Assembly: GCA_022340585.1 (NCBI GenBank)
Contig: JAJDNS010000030.1
Coordinates: 1-48,652, forward strand
Length of the DNA stretch: 48,652 bases
Origin: Acidobacteriota bacterium
GTDB taxonomy: Bacteria; Acidobacteriota; Vicinamibacteria; Fen-336
Direction: 5' to 3'
In this document: positions 40,730 to 48,278 of the stretch, in pieces
Layout: each line of letters opens with the position of its first letter
Numbering within the stretch: the stretch's first letter is position 1
Translations under genes and position numbers: made by a program
The notes under the pieces: generated by a model
Seen by the model: the letters and a program-made list of their open reading frames with translations, nothing else
What the model was told of the DNA's origin: nothing
Databases searched by the model: none

Positions 40730-42409
40730 TTGAGCTCTCAGGCAGACGGTCCGAACGACTACAGTCCTCTTCGCATCGTTCCGCTCGGCGGGCTCGGGGA
40801 GTTTGGACTCAACGCCATGGTCGTTGAGTGGGAGGATCACCTTCTCCTTTTGGACGCGGGGATGCTGTTCCCTCCGGCCGAGATGCCCGGCGTCGACTCG
40901 ATCGTTCCCGACTTCGGGTATCTCTCCGAGCGCAAGGATGGGCTCCGGGGGATCCTCCTCACCCACGGGCACGAGGACCACATCGGCGCCCTCTCCTTCG
41001 CACTGCAGGCCGCCCCGGCTCCCGTCTACGGCAGTCGACTGACCCTGGGGCTCGCCCGCAAGCGGCTGCAGGAGCGGGGCGTCTCCGCCGACCTCCGCAC
41101 CGTCGCCCCCGGCGAGGCGATCGAGGTGGGCCCCTTCCGTGTCCACCCGATCCGGGTGGCTCACAGCGTGCTCGACAACCTCGCCTTCGCCATCGAGACC
41201 CCGGCCGGCGTACTCCTGGCCGGCGGGGACTTCAAGATCGACGCTGGCGCCCCGCCCGAGGAACGCACTGAACTCGAGGCGATCTCCCGCTGGGGAGACC
41301 GGGGAGTGCTGGCGCTCCTCTCCGACAGCACGAACGCCGAGCGACGGGGCGTCACTGGCGGCGAGGACGACGTGGTGCCCGCGTTCGAGGACGTGATCTC
41401 GCGCACCCGCGGCCGGGTCCTGGTGTCCTGCTTCGCCACCTCCATCCCCCGCATGCAGCGTGTCGCCGACGCCGCGGCCCGCGCGGACCGTAAGGTGGCG
41501 TTTCTCGGGCGACGCATGGTGGACAACGCCGGTGTCGCCATCGACCTCGGCCTGCTGCAGGTCCCGGAGGGCACCCGCCTCGGAACCGACGAGCTCCAAG
41601 GCGGACCCGGGGACCGTTCCCTGGTCTTCGTGTCGGGGAGCCAGGGCGAGCCCCTCTCGGCGCTGTCCCTGATCAGCCTCGCCGAGCACCGGCAGATCTC
41701 GGCGGGGCCCGGCGACACCGTGGTCCTCTCGGCCCGGGTCATCCCCGGCAACGAGCGCGCGGTCTCCCGCCTGATCGGCAACCTCTTCCGCCTCGGCTGC
41801 GACGTCGTCCACCCGGGCCTGGAGAAGGTGCACGTCTCCGGCCACGGCAACCGGGAGGACCTGCTCGAGCTGCTCCGACGAGCACGCCCCCGGCACCTCG
41901 TGCCGGTCCACGGCGAGTACCGCATGCTGGCCCAGCACGCCCGCCTCGCCGCCTCCGCCGGCTTCCCGGCCGACAACGTCCTCGTTGCCGAGGACGGGGA
42001 TGTGGTCAGCTTCTCGGCTCACGGGGCTCGGAAGGAGGGCCGCGTGCCCGCCGGCCGGACCCTTCTCGACCGCAGCGGCGTGGGCGAGGTGGAGCACCTG
42101 GTGGTGCGGGACCGGCGGCACCTCTCCGCGCAGGGCGTGGTGGTCCCCATCATCGTCGTCGACCGCCAGACCGGGCGGCTCGAGTCAGCGCCCGAGATCG
42201 TGACTCGCGGCGTGGCCGAGGGCCAGGAAGCAGCCAGCCTCAACGAGGAGGCGGGACGGCTCCTCGCCGAGACCATCGAGGCGAGGCCGGGGGAGGAGCG
42301 TCTGGACATCGAGGCGACGCGCGAGAGGGTCCGCCAGGCGCTCCGGCGCTTCCTCCGCAAGCGCACGCAGCAGCGCCCCCTGGTGGTCCCGGTGATCATG
42401 GAGGTCTGA
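40730..42409 (+). CDS. rnj: Ribonuclease J
   Basis: 559-aa metallo-beta-lactamase/beta-CASP nuclease with both 5'-exo and endo activity on RNA in characterised homologues. The zinc motif is THGHEDHIG (H79, H81, D83, H84); the family start LRIVPLGGLGEFGLNAM is preceded by ten residues from a TTG start at 40730. FGYLSERKDGLRGILLTHG, SDSTNAERRG, ARVIPGNE, HVSGHGNREDL and VPVHGEYRML complete the match. No strong Shine-Dalgarno is seen; it lies 7 bp after rsmA and may be coupled. The arrangement with ftsK is common in RNase J-containing bacteria. Confidence 0.95.
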   Translation: MSSQADGPNDYSPLRIVPLGGLGEFGLNAMVVEWEDHLLLLDAGMLFPPAEMPGVDSIVPDFGYLSERKDGLRGILLTHGHEDHIGALSFALQAAPAPVYGSRLTLGLARKRLQERGVSADLRTVAPGEAIEVGPFRVHPIRVAHSVLDNLAFAIETPAGVLLAGGDFKIDAGAPPEERTELEAISRWGDRGVLALLSDSTNAERRGVTGGEDDVVPAFEDVISRTRGRVLVSCFATSIPRMQRVADAAARADRKVAFLGRRMVDNAGVAIDLGLLQVPEGTRLGTDELQGGPGDRSLVFVSGSQGEPLSALSLISLAEHRQISAGPGDTVVLSARVIPGNERAVSRLIGNLFRLGCDVVHPGLEKVHVSGHGNREDLLELLRRARPRHLVPVHGEYRMLAQHARLAASAGFPADNVLVAEDGDVVSFSAHGARKEGRVPAGRTLLDRSGVGEVEHLVVRDRRHLSAQGVVVPIIVVDRQTGRLESAPEIVTRGVAEGQEAASLNEEAGRLLAETIEARPGEERLDIEATRERVRQALRRFLRKRTQQRPLVVPVIMEV

Positions 42410-42421
42410 GACAGAAGGACG

Positions 42422-44827
42422 ATGGCCAAGCCGCGCACCAGATCGAGACGAGGGGCGGAGCTGCTGGGGCTGCTCGCCTTTGCCGTCGCCCTCATGCTTC
42501 TCATCGCCCTCGCGACCTTCAGTCCCCGTGACCCCGCCCCCTTCTTCAAGGCTGGTGGTGCGGGGCCGGCCCGAAACTTCATCGGGCCCTTTGGCGCGTT
42601 CCTGGCCGAGCTGCTGGTCCGGCAGCTGTTCGGGTTCGCCGCCTACCTGATTCCGGTGGTGCTGGGCCTGCTGGGGTGGAAGCTCTTCTGGTTCCGTCCA
42701 ATCGAGGCCCCGTACACCAAGGCCGTCGGAGTCCTGCTCTTCCTGCTCTCCCTGACCGCGCTGTTCTCCCTCAGCTTCGGCACCGTCACCATCGACTCCG
42801 AGCCCGTTCGCGCCGGGGGCGCGGTGGGTGATCTTCTGGCCGGGATCCTGGTGGGCGACTTCTCGCGCACCGGGGCCTACATCGTCGCCGCCACCAGCCT
42901 CTTCGTCGCCCTCATCCTCGCCACCCAGTTCTCCTTCTCCTCCGTGCTCCACGCGGTGGGCGGTCGGTTCCTCGGCCGCCTCCAGGCGCTGCGCACCGCC
43001 TGGGCCCACTACCGGGAGACCCGTCGCAAGGAGCGGATGCGGCGGGAGGTCATCCGCAAGCACACGCAGTCCCGGGAAGAGGGCGCCGACGGCGGCCTCG
43101 GCCTTCCCCGGATCCGCCGGGTCAAGGTCGCCGGGTCGGCCGAGGCCCCGCGAGAACCCTCGGACAACCTCGATCCCCTCGGCGAGGAGGGCGACCAGAG
43201 CCTTCTGGACCTGCCCCTCAACACGCCGGTCGTGCGGTCTCCGGCCCAGAGGGCGCTGCCCTTCGCCACCCCCGAGACCGACGCCCCGGACGACGACGAC
43301 GGTCCCGACGCGCGGAAGCCGACCACGCGTCGCCGACGACGCACCCGTGGCGTGGGGAAGGTCCCGGACGTCACCCCGGACACCGTGCTCCCGCCGGTCA
43401 CCATCCTCGACGAGGCCAGGGGCAACGCCGGTGTGGACAACGACCGGCTGTTCGAGAGAGGACGAATCCTCCAGGCCAAGTGCGGGGAGTTCGGGGTCCT
43501 GGGCACGGTCAAGGAGATCCACCCGGGCCCGGTGGTCACCACCTACGAGTTCAAGCCCGATGCCGGAGTCAAGTACTCCAAGATCGTCGGCCTCACCGAC
43601 GACCTCGCCCTCGCCCTCGAGGCCGAGTCGATCCGCATCGACCGGGTCAGCGGCAAGGGCAACGTCGGGATCGAGATACCGAACGAGAGGCGGGAGACGA
43701 TCTACCTCCGCGAGCTCCTGGAGACCGACACCTTTCGACGAGCCTCCGGTCGCCTTCCGCTGGCCCTGGGCAAGGCGGTCAACGGCGACGCCTGCGTCAC
43801 CGACCTCGCGGCCATGCCCCACCTCCTCATCGCCGGCTCCACCGGGACCGGCAAGAGCGTGGGCTTGAACTGCATGATCTCGAGCATCCTCTTCCGCTCG
43901 ACGCCGGACGAGGTCCGCTTGATCCTCATCGACCCCAAACGCCTCGAGCTCGGGGTCTACGAGGACATCCCCCACCTCCTGACCCCCGTGGTCACCGACG
44001 CCAAGATCGCCGCCAACGTGCTGAAGTGGGCGGTCACCGAGATGGAGCGGCGCATTCGGATGCTGGCCTCCGAGGGGGTGCGCAACATCGAGCAGTTCAA
44101 CAACATCCTTCGCGCGGAGGAGGGGGCCACCAGCGAGGAGACCGGCGAGGAGCTCAAGCCCCTCCACTACATCGTGGTCGTCATCGACGAGCTCGCGGAC
44201 CTGATGATGGTCTCCGCCCACGAGGTCGAGGAGGCCATCACCCGGCTGGCCCAGATGGCCCGCGCGGTGGGCATCCACCTGATCCTCGCCACCCAGCGCC
44301 CCTCGGTGGACGTGATCACCGGCCTCATCAAGGCCAACTTTCCCTCCCGTATCTCCTTCCGGGTGGCGGCGAGAGTGGACAGCCGGACCATCCTCGACTC
44401 CATTGGCGCCGAGCAGCTCCTCGGGCAGGGCGACATGCTCTTCCTCCCCCCGGGCAGCGCCCGGCTCACGAGGATCCACGGCGGCTACGTCACCGAGCAC
44501 GAGATCGCCCGCCTCACGTCGTTCCTGAGGAAGATGGGCGATCCCACCTACGACGACAGCGTCGGGAAGCCGGAGAAGTCCGCGGAGGCCATGGAGGTCT
44601 CGGACCGCGATCAGCTCTTCGACGAGGCGGTTCGCTTCGTGGTGCAGAACGGGCAGGCCTCCACGAGCATGCTCCAGCGTCGATTCCGCATCGGCTTCTC
44701 GCGGGCCGGTCGCCTCGTGGACATGATGGAGCGCGACGGCATCATCGGGCCCGCCGACGGGTCGAAGCCGCGCGAGATCCTGGTCGCCAAGGACTACTAC
44801 GAGACGGTGGACAGCTGGCCGAAGTGA
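42422..44827 (+). CDS. ftsK: DNA translocase FtsK
   Basis: 801-aa DNA pump anchored at the septum that moves chromosome ends apart and activates XerCD. Four hydrophobic helices lie in residues about 18-180, followed by a fairly short charged linker (to about 320) and the alpha/beta RecA-like motor with Walker A GSTGTGKS at 472-479, Walker B IVVVIDELADLMM and LATQRPSVDVITGLIK. The C-terminal gamma winged helix (ASTSMLQRRFRIGFSRAGRL) reads polar guide sequences. Architecture is complete. It starts 12 bp after rnj and ends 1 bp before the amidase gene. Confidence 0.96.
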   Translation: MAKPRTRSRRGAELLGLLAFAVALMLLIALATFSPRDPAPFFKAGGAGPARNFIGPFGAFLAELLVRQLFGFAAYLIPVVLGLLGWKLFWFRPIEAPYTKAVGVLLFLLSLTALFSLSFGTVTIDSEPVRAGGAVGDLLAGILVGDFSRTGAYIVAATSLFVALILATQFSFSSVLHAVGGRFLGRLQALRTAWAHYRETRRKERMRREVIRKHTQSREEGADGGLGLPRIRRVKVAGSAEAPREPSDNLDPLGEEGDQSLLDLPLNTPVVRSPAQRALPFATPETDAPDDDDGPDARKPTTRRRRRTRGVGKVPDVTPDTVLPPVTILDEARGNAGVDNDRLFERGRILQAKCGEFGVLGTVKEIHPGPVVTTYEFKPDAGVKYSKIVGLTDDLALALEAESIRIDRVSGKGNVGIEIPNERRETIYLRELLETDTFRRASGRLPLALGKAVNGDACVTDLAAMPHLLIAGSTGTGKSVGLNCMISSILFRSTPDEVRLILIDPKRLELGVYEDIPHLLTPVVTDAKIAANVLKWAVTEMERRIRMLASEGVRNIEQFNNILRAEEGATSEETGEELKPLHYIVVVIDELADLMMVSAHEVEEAITRLAQMARAVGIHLILATQRPSVDVITGLIKANFPSRISFRVAARVDSRTILDSIGAEQLLGQGDMLFLPPGSARLTRIHGGYVTEHEIARLTSFLRKMGDPTYDDSVGKPEKSAEAMEVSDRDQLFDEAVRFVVQNGQASTSMLQRRFRIGFSRAGRLVDMMERDGIIGPADGSKPREILVAKDYYETVDSWPK

Positions 44828-44828
44828 G

Positions 44829-46691
44829 ATGAGGGGCAGGATCCACAGCGCGGTCGCTACGGCGCTCCTCGGCCTGTGCCTTCTCGCCCTGCCCTCGGCC
44901 TCCCCTGCTGCCTCCGGGAAGCCGGCTCGAACACTGTACGGTCAGGCCCAGGCCGCCGAGGCCCGGCTGCACAAATCGACGAAGCTCCAGCGCGAGCGGG
45001 CGGAGTGGGAGAAGGTCGTCCTGGCCTACCGGAAGGTCGTCGCGCGCTACCCGCGCAGTGGCTACTGCGACAACTCTCTCCTCGCCGTCGGCAACCTCTA
45101 CCGCGCAATGGCGGGTCGCTTCCAGTCGGAGCACTACCGGTCCGACGCCGTCGCCGCGTATCGGATGCTGGTCAAGGAGTACCCCTCCAGCAGCCTGGGG
45201 GACGACGCGCTGTGGGCGGTGGTCGAGATCGAGAGAGACAGCGGGGAGCGCCCACGCCTGGTCCGGGCCGGCAAGTCCTACCTGGCCACCTTCCCGCGGG
45301 GCAAGCGCGCCTCGAAGGTCAAGACGCTGATGCAGCAGAAGGCGCCGGCCACCCGGGTGCCCGCTCCCCCGCCCCCGGGCCTCGCCCGGGTGTTCGATCT
45401 GCGGTTCTGGAGCGGCACGTCCTCCACCCGGGTGGTCCTGGACCTCGAGGCCAGGGTCAAGCTCAACTCCGACCGCGTCGGGAGCCCGGAGCGGCTCTGG
45501 ATCGACCTGCTCGGGACCCGCCTGCACCCGAACCTGGAGAGGCGGGTCTTTCCGGTCGGCGATGGCCTCCTCGAACGCGTGCGCATCGCCCAGAACCGCC
45601 CGGACCGGGTGCGGGTCGTCCTCGACTTCAAGGGAGCCTGGGAGCACAGCGTCTTCTACCTGGACTCCCCGCCCCGGCTCGTGATCGACGTGAAGGGCCG
45701 GCCGAAGCCCCCCGCCACGCTGGCCGACGCGGCCGCCGGAGCGCCCGCTCCCCCGGCGGTCCCTGGCCCCGCCGCCTCACCTCCCCAGTCGGCCGCGAGG
45801 GGCGGATCCGCCCCGGCCGAAGCCCCCACCCCTCCCGGCGCGGTCGCCGCCGCGCTGCCTCCGCCCTCCCCCTCGATGCCGCTTCCGCCGCCTCCCGCTC
45901 CCCCGACCGCCAACCGCGCCGGCAGCTACAGCCTCGCACGGCAGCTGGGCCTCGGCGCGCGTCGCATCGTCATCGACCCCGGCCACGGGGGCCACGATCC
46001 CGGCACCATCGGGCGCAAGGGGTTGCAGGAGAAGGACCTCGTTCTCGACGTCGCCCTCCGTCTCCAGCGCCTCGTCCACAAGGAGCTCGGGGCCGAGGTC
46101 GTCATGACCCGCTCCACCGACGTCTTCGTCCCTCTCGAGGAGCGGACCGCCATCGCGAACACGAAGCGAGCCGACCTCTTCCTGTCCATTCACGCCAACG
46201 GGGTGAAGAGCTCCAAGGCCCGGGGCATCGAGACCTACTTCCTCAGCTTCGCCCGGAGCCGTCACGCCGAGTCGGTGGCGGCCCGGGAGAACGCGATCTC
46301 CGAGGGGACCCTCAAGGACCTGCAGAACCTGGTCAAGGCCATCACCCTGAACAGCAAGATCGACGAGAGCCGGGACTTCGCCACGTCGGTGCAGGAGGCG
46401 ATGGTGAAGGGGGTGCGGCGGACCCACAACGTTCAGGACCGGGGGGTGCACACCGCCCCCTTCTACGTCCTCATCGGTGCCGAAATGCCCGCCGTCCTGG
46501 CCGAGCTCGCCTTCGTCTCCAACCCCGAGACCGAGCGCCGACTCAGGACGTCGGCCTACCGGGACCTTCTCGCGGAGAGCCTGTTCGGTGGCGTCAAGTC
46601 CTACCTGGAGTCGCTGAACCGCACCCAGACGCGGAAATTGACCAGCTCTCGTGACCGTTCTAGAGTGGGCGGTGGGAGCGGATCCCGCTGA
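44829..46691 (+). CDS. N-acetylmuramoyl-L-alanine amidase with TPR and AMIN domains
   Basis: 620-aa exported peptidoglycan amidase. A signal peptide (residues 1-28) is followed by a TPR-like helical region (about 35-170, with AYRKVVARYPRSGYCDNSLL and YRMLVKEYPSSSLGDDAL), an AMIN domain (about 180-295), a long alanine/proline-rich linker, and the zinc-dependent Amidase_3 domain. Zinc and catalytic residues visible are H386 in IDPGHGGHDPG, the histidine in FLSIHANGV, and E559 in AVLAELAFVSN. It should cleave septal peptidoglycan during cell separation, which fits co-expression with ftsK. The extra N-terminal helical repeat is not in E. coli AmiC and may bind envelope partners. Confidence 0.93.
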   Translation: MRGRIHSAVATALLGLCLLALPSASPAASGKPARTLYGQAQAAEARLHKSTKLQRERAEWEKVVLAYRKVVARYPRSGYCDNSLLAVGNLYRAMAGRFQSEHYRSDAVAAYRMLVKEYPSSSLGDDALWAVVEIERDSGERPRLVRAGKSYLATFPRGKRASKVKTLMQQKAPATRVPAPPPPGLARVFDLRFWSGTSSTRVVLDLEARVKLNSDRVGSPERLWIDLLGTRLHPNLERRVFPVGDGLLERVRIAQNRPDRVRVVLDFKGAWEHSVFYLDSPPRLVIDVKGRPKPPATLADAAAGAPAPPAVPGPAASPPQSAARGGSAPAEAPTPPGAVAAALPPPSPSMPLPPPPAPPTANRAGSYSLARQLGLGARRIVIDPGHGGHDPGTIGRKGLQEKDLVLDVALRLQRLVHKELGAEVVMTRSTDVFVPLEERTAIANTKRADLFLSIHANGVKSSKARGIETYFLSFARSRHAESVAARENAISEGTLKDLQNLVKAITLNSKIDESRDFATSVQEAMVKGVRRTHNVQDRGVHTAPFYVLIGAEMPAVLAELAFVSNPETERRLRTSAYRDLLAESLFGGVKSYLESLNRTQTRKLTSSRDRSRVGGGSGSR

Positions 46692-46693
46692 GC

Positions 46694-46918
46694 ATGCTGT
46701 CGCTGCAGGAGCCGGTCGTCACCTGGGTCAAGGTGGAGAAGCCCACCTTCGACCTCGTGGGGGTCGTTCTGGGCTCGTTCAAGCTCGCCGGGGTCATGCT
46801 CGCCGTCGCTGTACTCCTGGGCATCCTGGGCGGGGTATTGTTCGTCCTTCACCGACGCCGCGTCCCGCCGGTCCCGCCAGTGGAGCGGCTCTCCCTCCAC
46901 CTCGACACCCACCCCTGA
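46694..46918 (+). CDS. Small single-span membrane protein, 74 aa
   Basis: Starts 2 bp after the amidase stop, so it belongs to the same operon. Residues about 30-53 form one strong membrane helix (GVMLAVAVLLGILGGVLFVL), flanked by a moderately hydrophobic N-terminus and a basic, proline-rich cytoplasmic tail (HRRRVPPVPPVERL). No known family is recognised. Position at the end of a division/cell-wall operon suggests an envelope role, by context only. Confidence 0.6.
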   Translation: MLSLQEPVVTWVKVEKPTFDLVGVVLGSFKLAGVMLAVAVLLGILGGVLFVLHRRRVPPVPPVERLSLHLDTHP

Positions 46919-46940
46919 CGCCTTCCTCGGGTGTGCGGTC

Positions 46941-46971
46941 CTGCGTCATGACTTGCTTGCCTATGACGCAG
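46941..46971. promoter_or_regulatory. Inverted repeat overlapping the phaR promoter (candidate operator)
   Basis: Perfect 9-bp arms CTGCGTCAT (46941-46949) and ATGACGCAG (46963-46971) separated by 13 bp, so half-site centres are 22 bp apart, two helical turns. The repeat covers the -35 region and the spacer of the phaR promoter. Its CTGC...GCAG ends resemble characterised PhaR sites. Confidence 0.55.
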
Positions 46972-46982
46972 CGCGTTACAAT
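46953..46982 (+). promoter_or_regulatory. Promoter of phaR
   Basis: TTGCTT (46953-46958) and TACAAT (46977-46982) with an 18-bp spacer. The -10 box ends 6 nt before GTG 46989, implying a leaderless message. Confidence 0.45.
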
Positions 46983-46988
46983 GCAGAG

Positions 46989-47621
46989 GTGAAAGCGAAG
47001 GCCCCGACCGGCCCCTCCCGGCCCCGCGTCGTGAAGCGCTACGCGAATCGCAAGCTCTACGACGCCGCCGCCCGCCGCTACGTCACCCTCGACGACATCG
47101 TCGCCCTCGTGGCCAGCGGCCAGGAGATCGAGGTCCTGGACCAGGGCACGAGCGAGGACCTGACCAACCTCATCCTCGCCCAGGCCCTTCTCGAGGGCGT
47201 CCGACAACGGACCGCCCGCGTCCCCCGCCAGGTCCTCACCCGTCTCATCCGGCTCGCGGGAGGCCCGGCCTCGGACTGGGGAGAGTGGCCCGGGCCGGCC
47301 GAGGCCGCAGGCCGCGCGGGCGACGAGGCCGAGAAGATCGCCGGCCGCTTCCTCGCCTCGGGACGCCCCAGCCTCGAGGACGCCGTGGTCCTGCGCGAGG
47401 AGATCGGCCAGCTCGTGCACCGTCTGGTGGACGAGGCGCAGTCCGGGCTCGAGGCCCGCCTGCGCGGCCTTCTGGCCATGGGCGAGGGTGCGGCCGGGGT
47501 GTCTCTGGGGGTCCTGCGCACCGGCCTCCACGTCTTCGAGGGGCGGTCGAAGAAGCCCGCGCCCCGCAAGCAGCGATCGTCCCCGAAGCGCGCCTCGGGC
47601 GCCCGGGGACTCAAGAAGTGA
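46989..47621 (+). CDS. phaR: PHA synthesis regulator PhaR
   Basis: 210-aa transcription regulator that senses polyhydroxyalkanoate granules and represses phasin genes and its own gene. The N-terminal PHB/PHA accumulation DNA-binding domain is unmistakable: VVKRYANRKLYDAAARRYVT, LDDIVALVASGQEIEVLD and GTSEDLTNLILAQALLE. A helical middle and a lysine-rich tail follow. Start is GTG 46989; the longer open frame from a TTG at 46953 would overlap the promoter. A perfect 9-bp inverted repeat lies over the promoter and is a good autoregulatory operator. The phasin gene follows by 11 bp. Confidence 0.88.
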   Translation: MKAKAPTGPSRPRVVKRYANRKLYDAAARRYVTLDDIVALVASGQEIEVLDQGTSEDLTNLILAQALLEGVRQRTARVPRQVLTRLIRLAGGPASDWGEWPGPAEAAGRAGDEAEKIAGRFLASGRPSLEDAVVLREEIGQLVHRLVDEAQSGLEARLRGLLAMGEGAAGVSLGVLRTGLHVFEGRSKKPAPRKQRSSPKRASGARGLKK

Positions 47622-47632
47622 GGAGGAGTTCC

Positions 47633-48214
47633 ATGGCGGCCAAGAAGAAGGCTCCGGCGAAGAAGACAGCGACGACGAGCCGACGGTCCACCCGCAAGGT
47701 CCAGCCGACGGCTCGCAAGAAGGCCACGCGGCGACTGGAGCGTGTGGAGAAGAACGCGCGGGGCGCCGGGAGCCGGGCCGGGAGCGCTCTCGAGAAGGAC
47801 CTGCGCCGGGCGGTGAAGAAGACCCGCGCCACCGCCCGCAAGGCGACGACGGGAGCCCGGAGGGAGGCCAAGGTCCTCCGGCGCAATCTCACTCTCGCCG
47901 AGCGCCGGGCCGAGAAGGAGCTCACCGCACTGGCCAGACGTCTCGGCATCGACACCCGCGACGTCGCCAGGCACCTGAAGAGGTGGAACCAGGCCGTGGA
48001 AAGGGAGCTGCGGACCGCCTCCAGGCAGATCGACAACGGGATCGGCGAGATCCAGAAGCTGGTCAGGAATGAGCAGCGGACGGCCACTCGCATGCTCGAC
48101 GACGCGGTTCAGCGGGCTCTCGCTGCCCTCAACATCCCGAGCCGCCAGGAGGTCCAGGCCCTCACCCGGAAGGTGGCCCAGCTCTCGCGGAAGATCGACC
48201 GCTTCGAGACGTAG
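47633..48214 (+). CDS. Phasin with histone-like lysine-rich N-terminus (PhaF-like)
   Basis: 193-aa protein. Residues 1-50 are lysine, alanine and arginine-rich (AAKKKAPAKKTATTSRRSTR), like the nucleoid-binding tails of PhaF. The rest is a long amphipathic helix or coiled coil that would coat PHA granules, ending with IPSRQEVQALTRKVAQLSRK, the conserved PhaI/PhaF-type finish. In PhaF the two parts are in the opposite order (granule domain first, basic tail last), so this is a domain-order variant. GGAGGAG five bases upstream of ATG 47633 is a strong ribosome site. Placed directly after phaR, a typical PHA pair; the synthase phaC is not in the window. Confidence 0.75.
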   Translation: MAAKKKAPAKKTATTSRRSTRKVQPTARKKATRRLERVEKNARGAGSRAGSALEKDLRRAVKKTRATARKATTGARREAKVLRRNLTLAERRAEKELTALARRLGIDTRDVARHLKRWNQAVERELRTASRQIDNGIGEIQKLVRNEQRTATRMLDDAVQRALAALNIPSRQEVQALTRKVAQLSRKIDRFET

Positions 48215-48219
48215 CGGTC
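48197..48219 (+). terminator. Terminator hairpin after the phasin gene
   Basis: Perfect 7-bp stem GACCGCT/AGCGGTC with a 9-nt loop spanning the phasin stop codon; no U-tract. Confidence 0.45.
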
Positions 48220-48229
48220 CGAGTGGGGG

Positions 48230-48258
48230 GTGACCCCGGTACCGGGGCAACGTACACT
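48230..48258 (+). promoter_or_regulatory. Promoter of the patatin gene with palindromic spacer
   Basis: GTGACC (48230-48235) and TACACT (48253-48258) with a 17-bp spacer. The 14-bp perfect palindrome CCCCGGTACCGGGG (48234-48247) fills the spacer and is a candidate repressor or MerR-type activator site. Confidence 0.45.
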
Positions 48259-48278
48259 GCCTCGCGAGGAGGCTGACC

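Noticed and set aside
42185..44500. 771-aa open frame antisense to ftsK, and similar long antisense frames (for example 2037-3701, 21434-22942, 40640-42121)
   Set aside because: They mirror real genes with strong family motifs, show low-complexity Asp/Glu/Gly/His-rich composition typical of GC-rich antisense frames, and have no recognisable domains.
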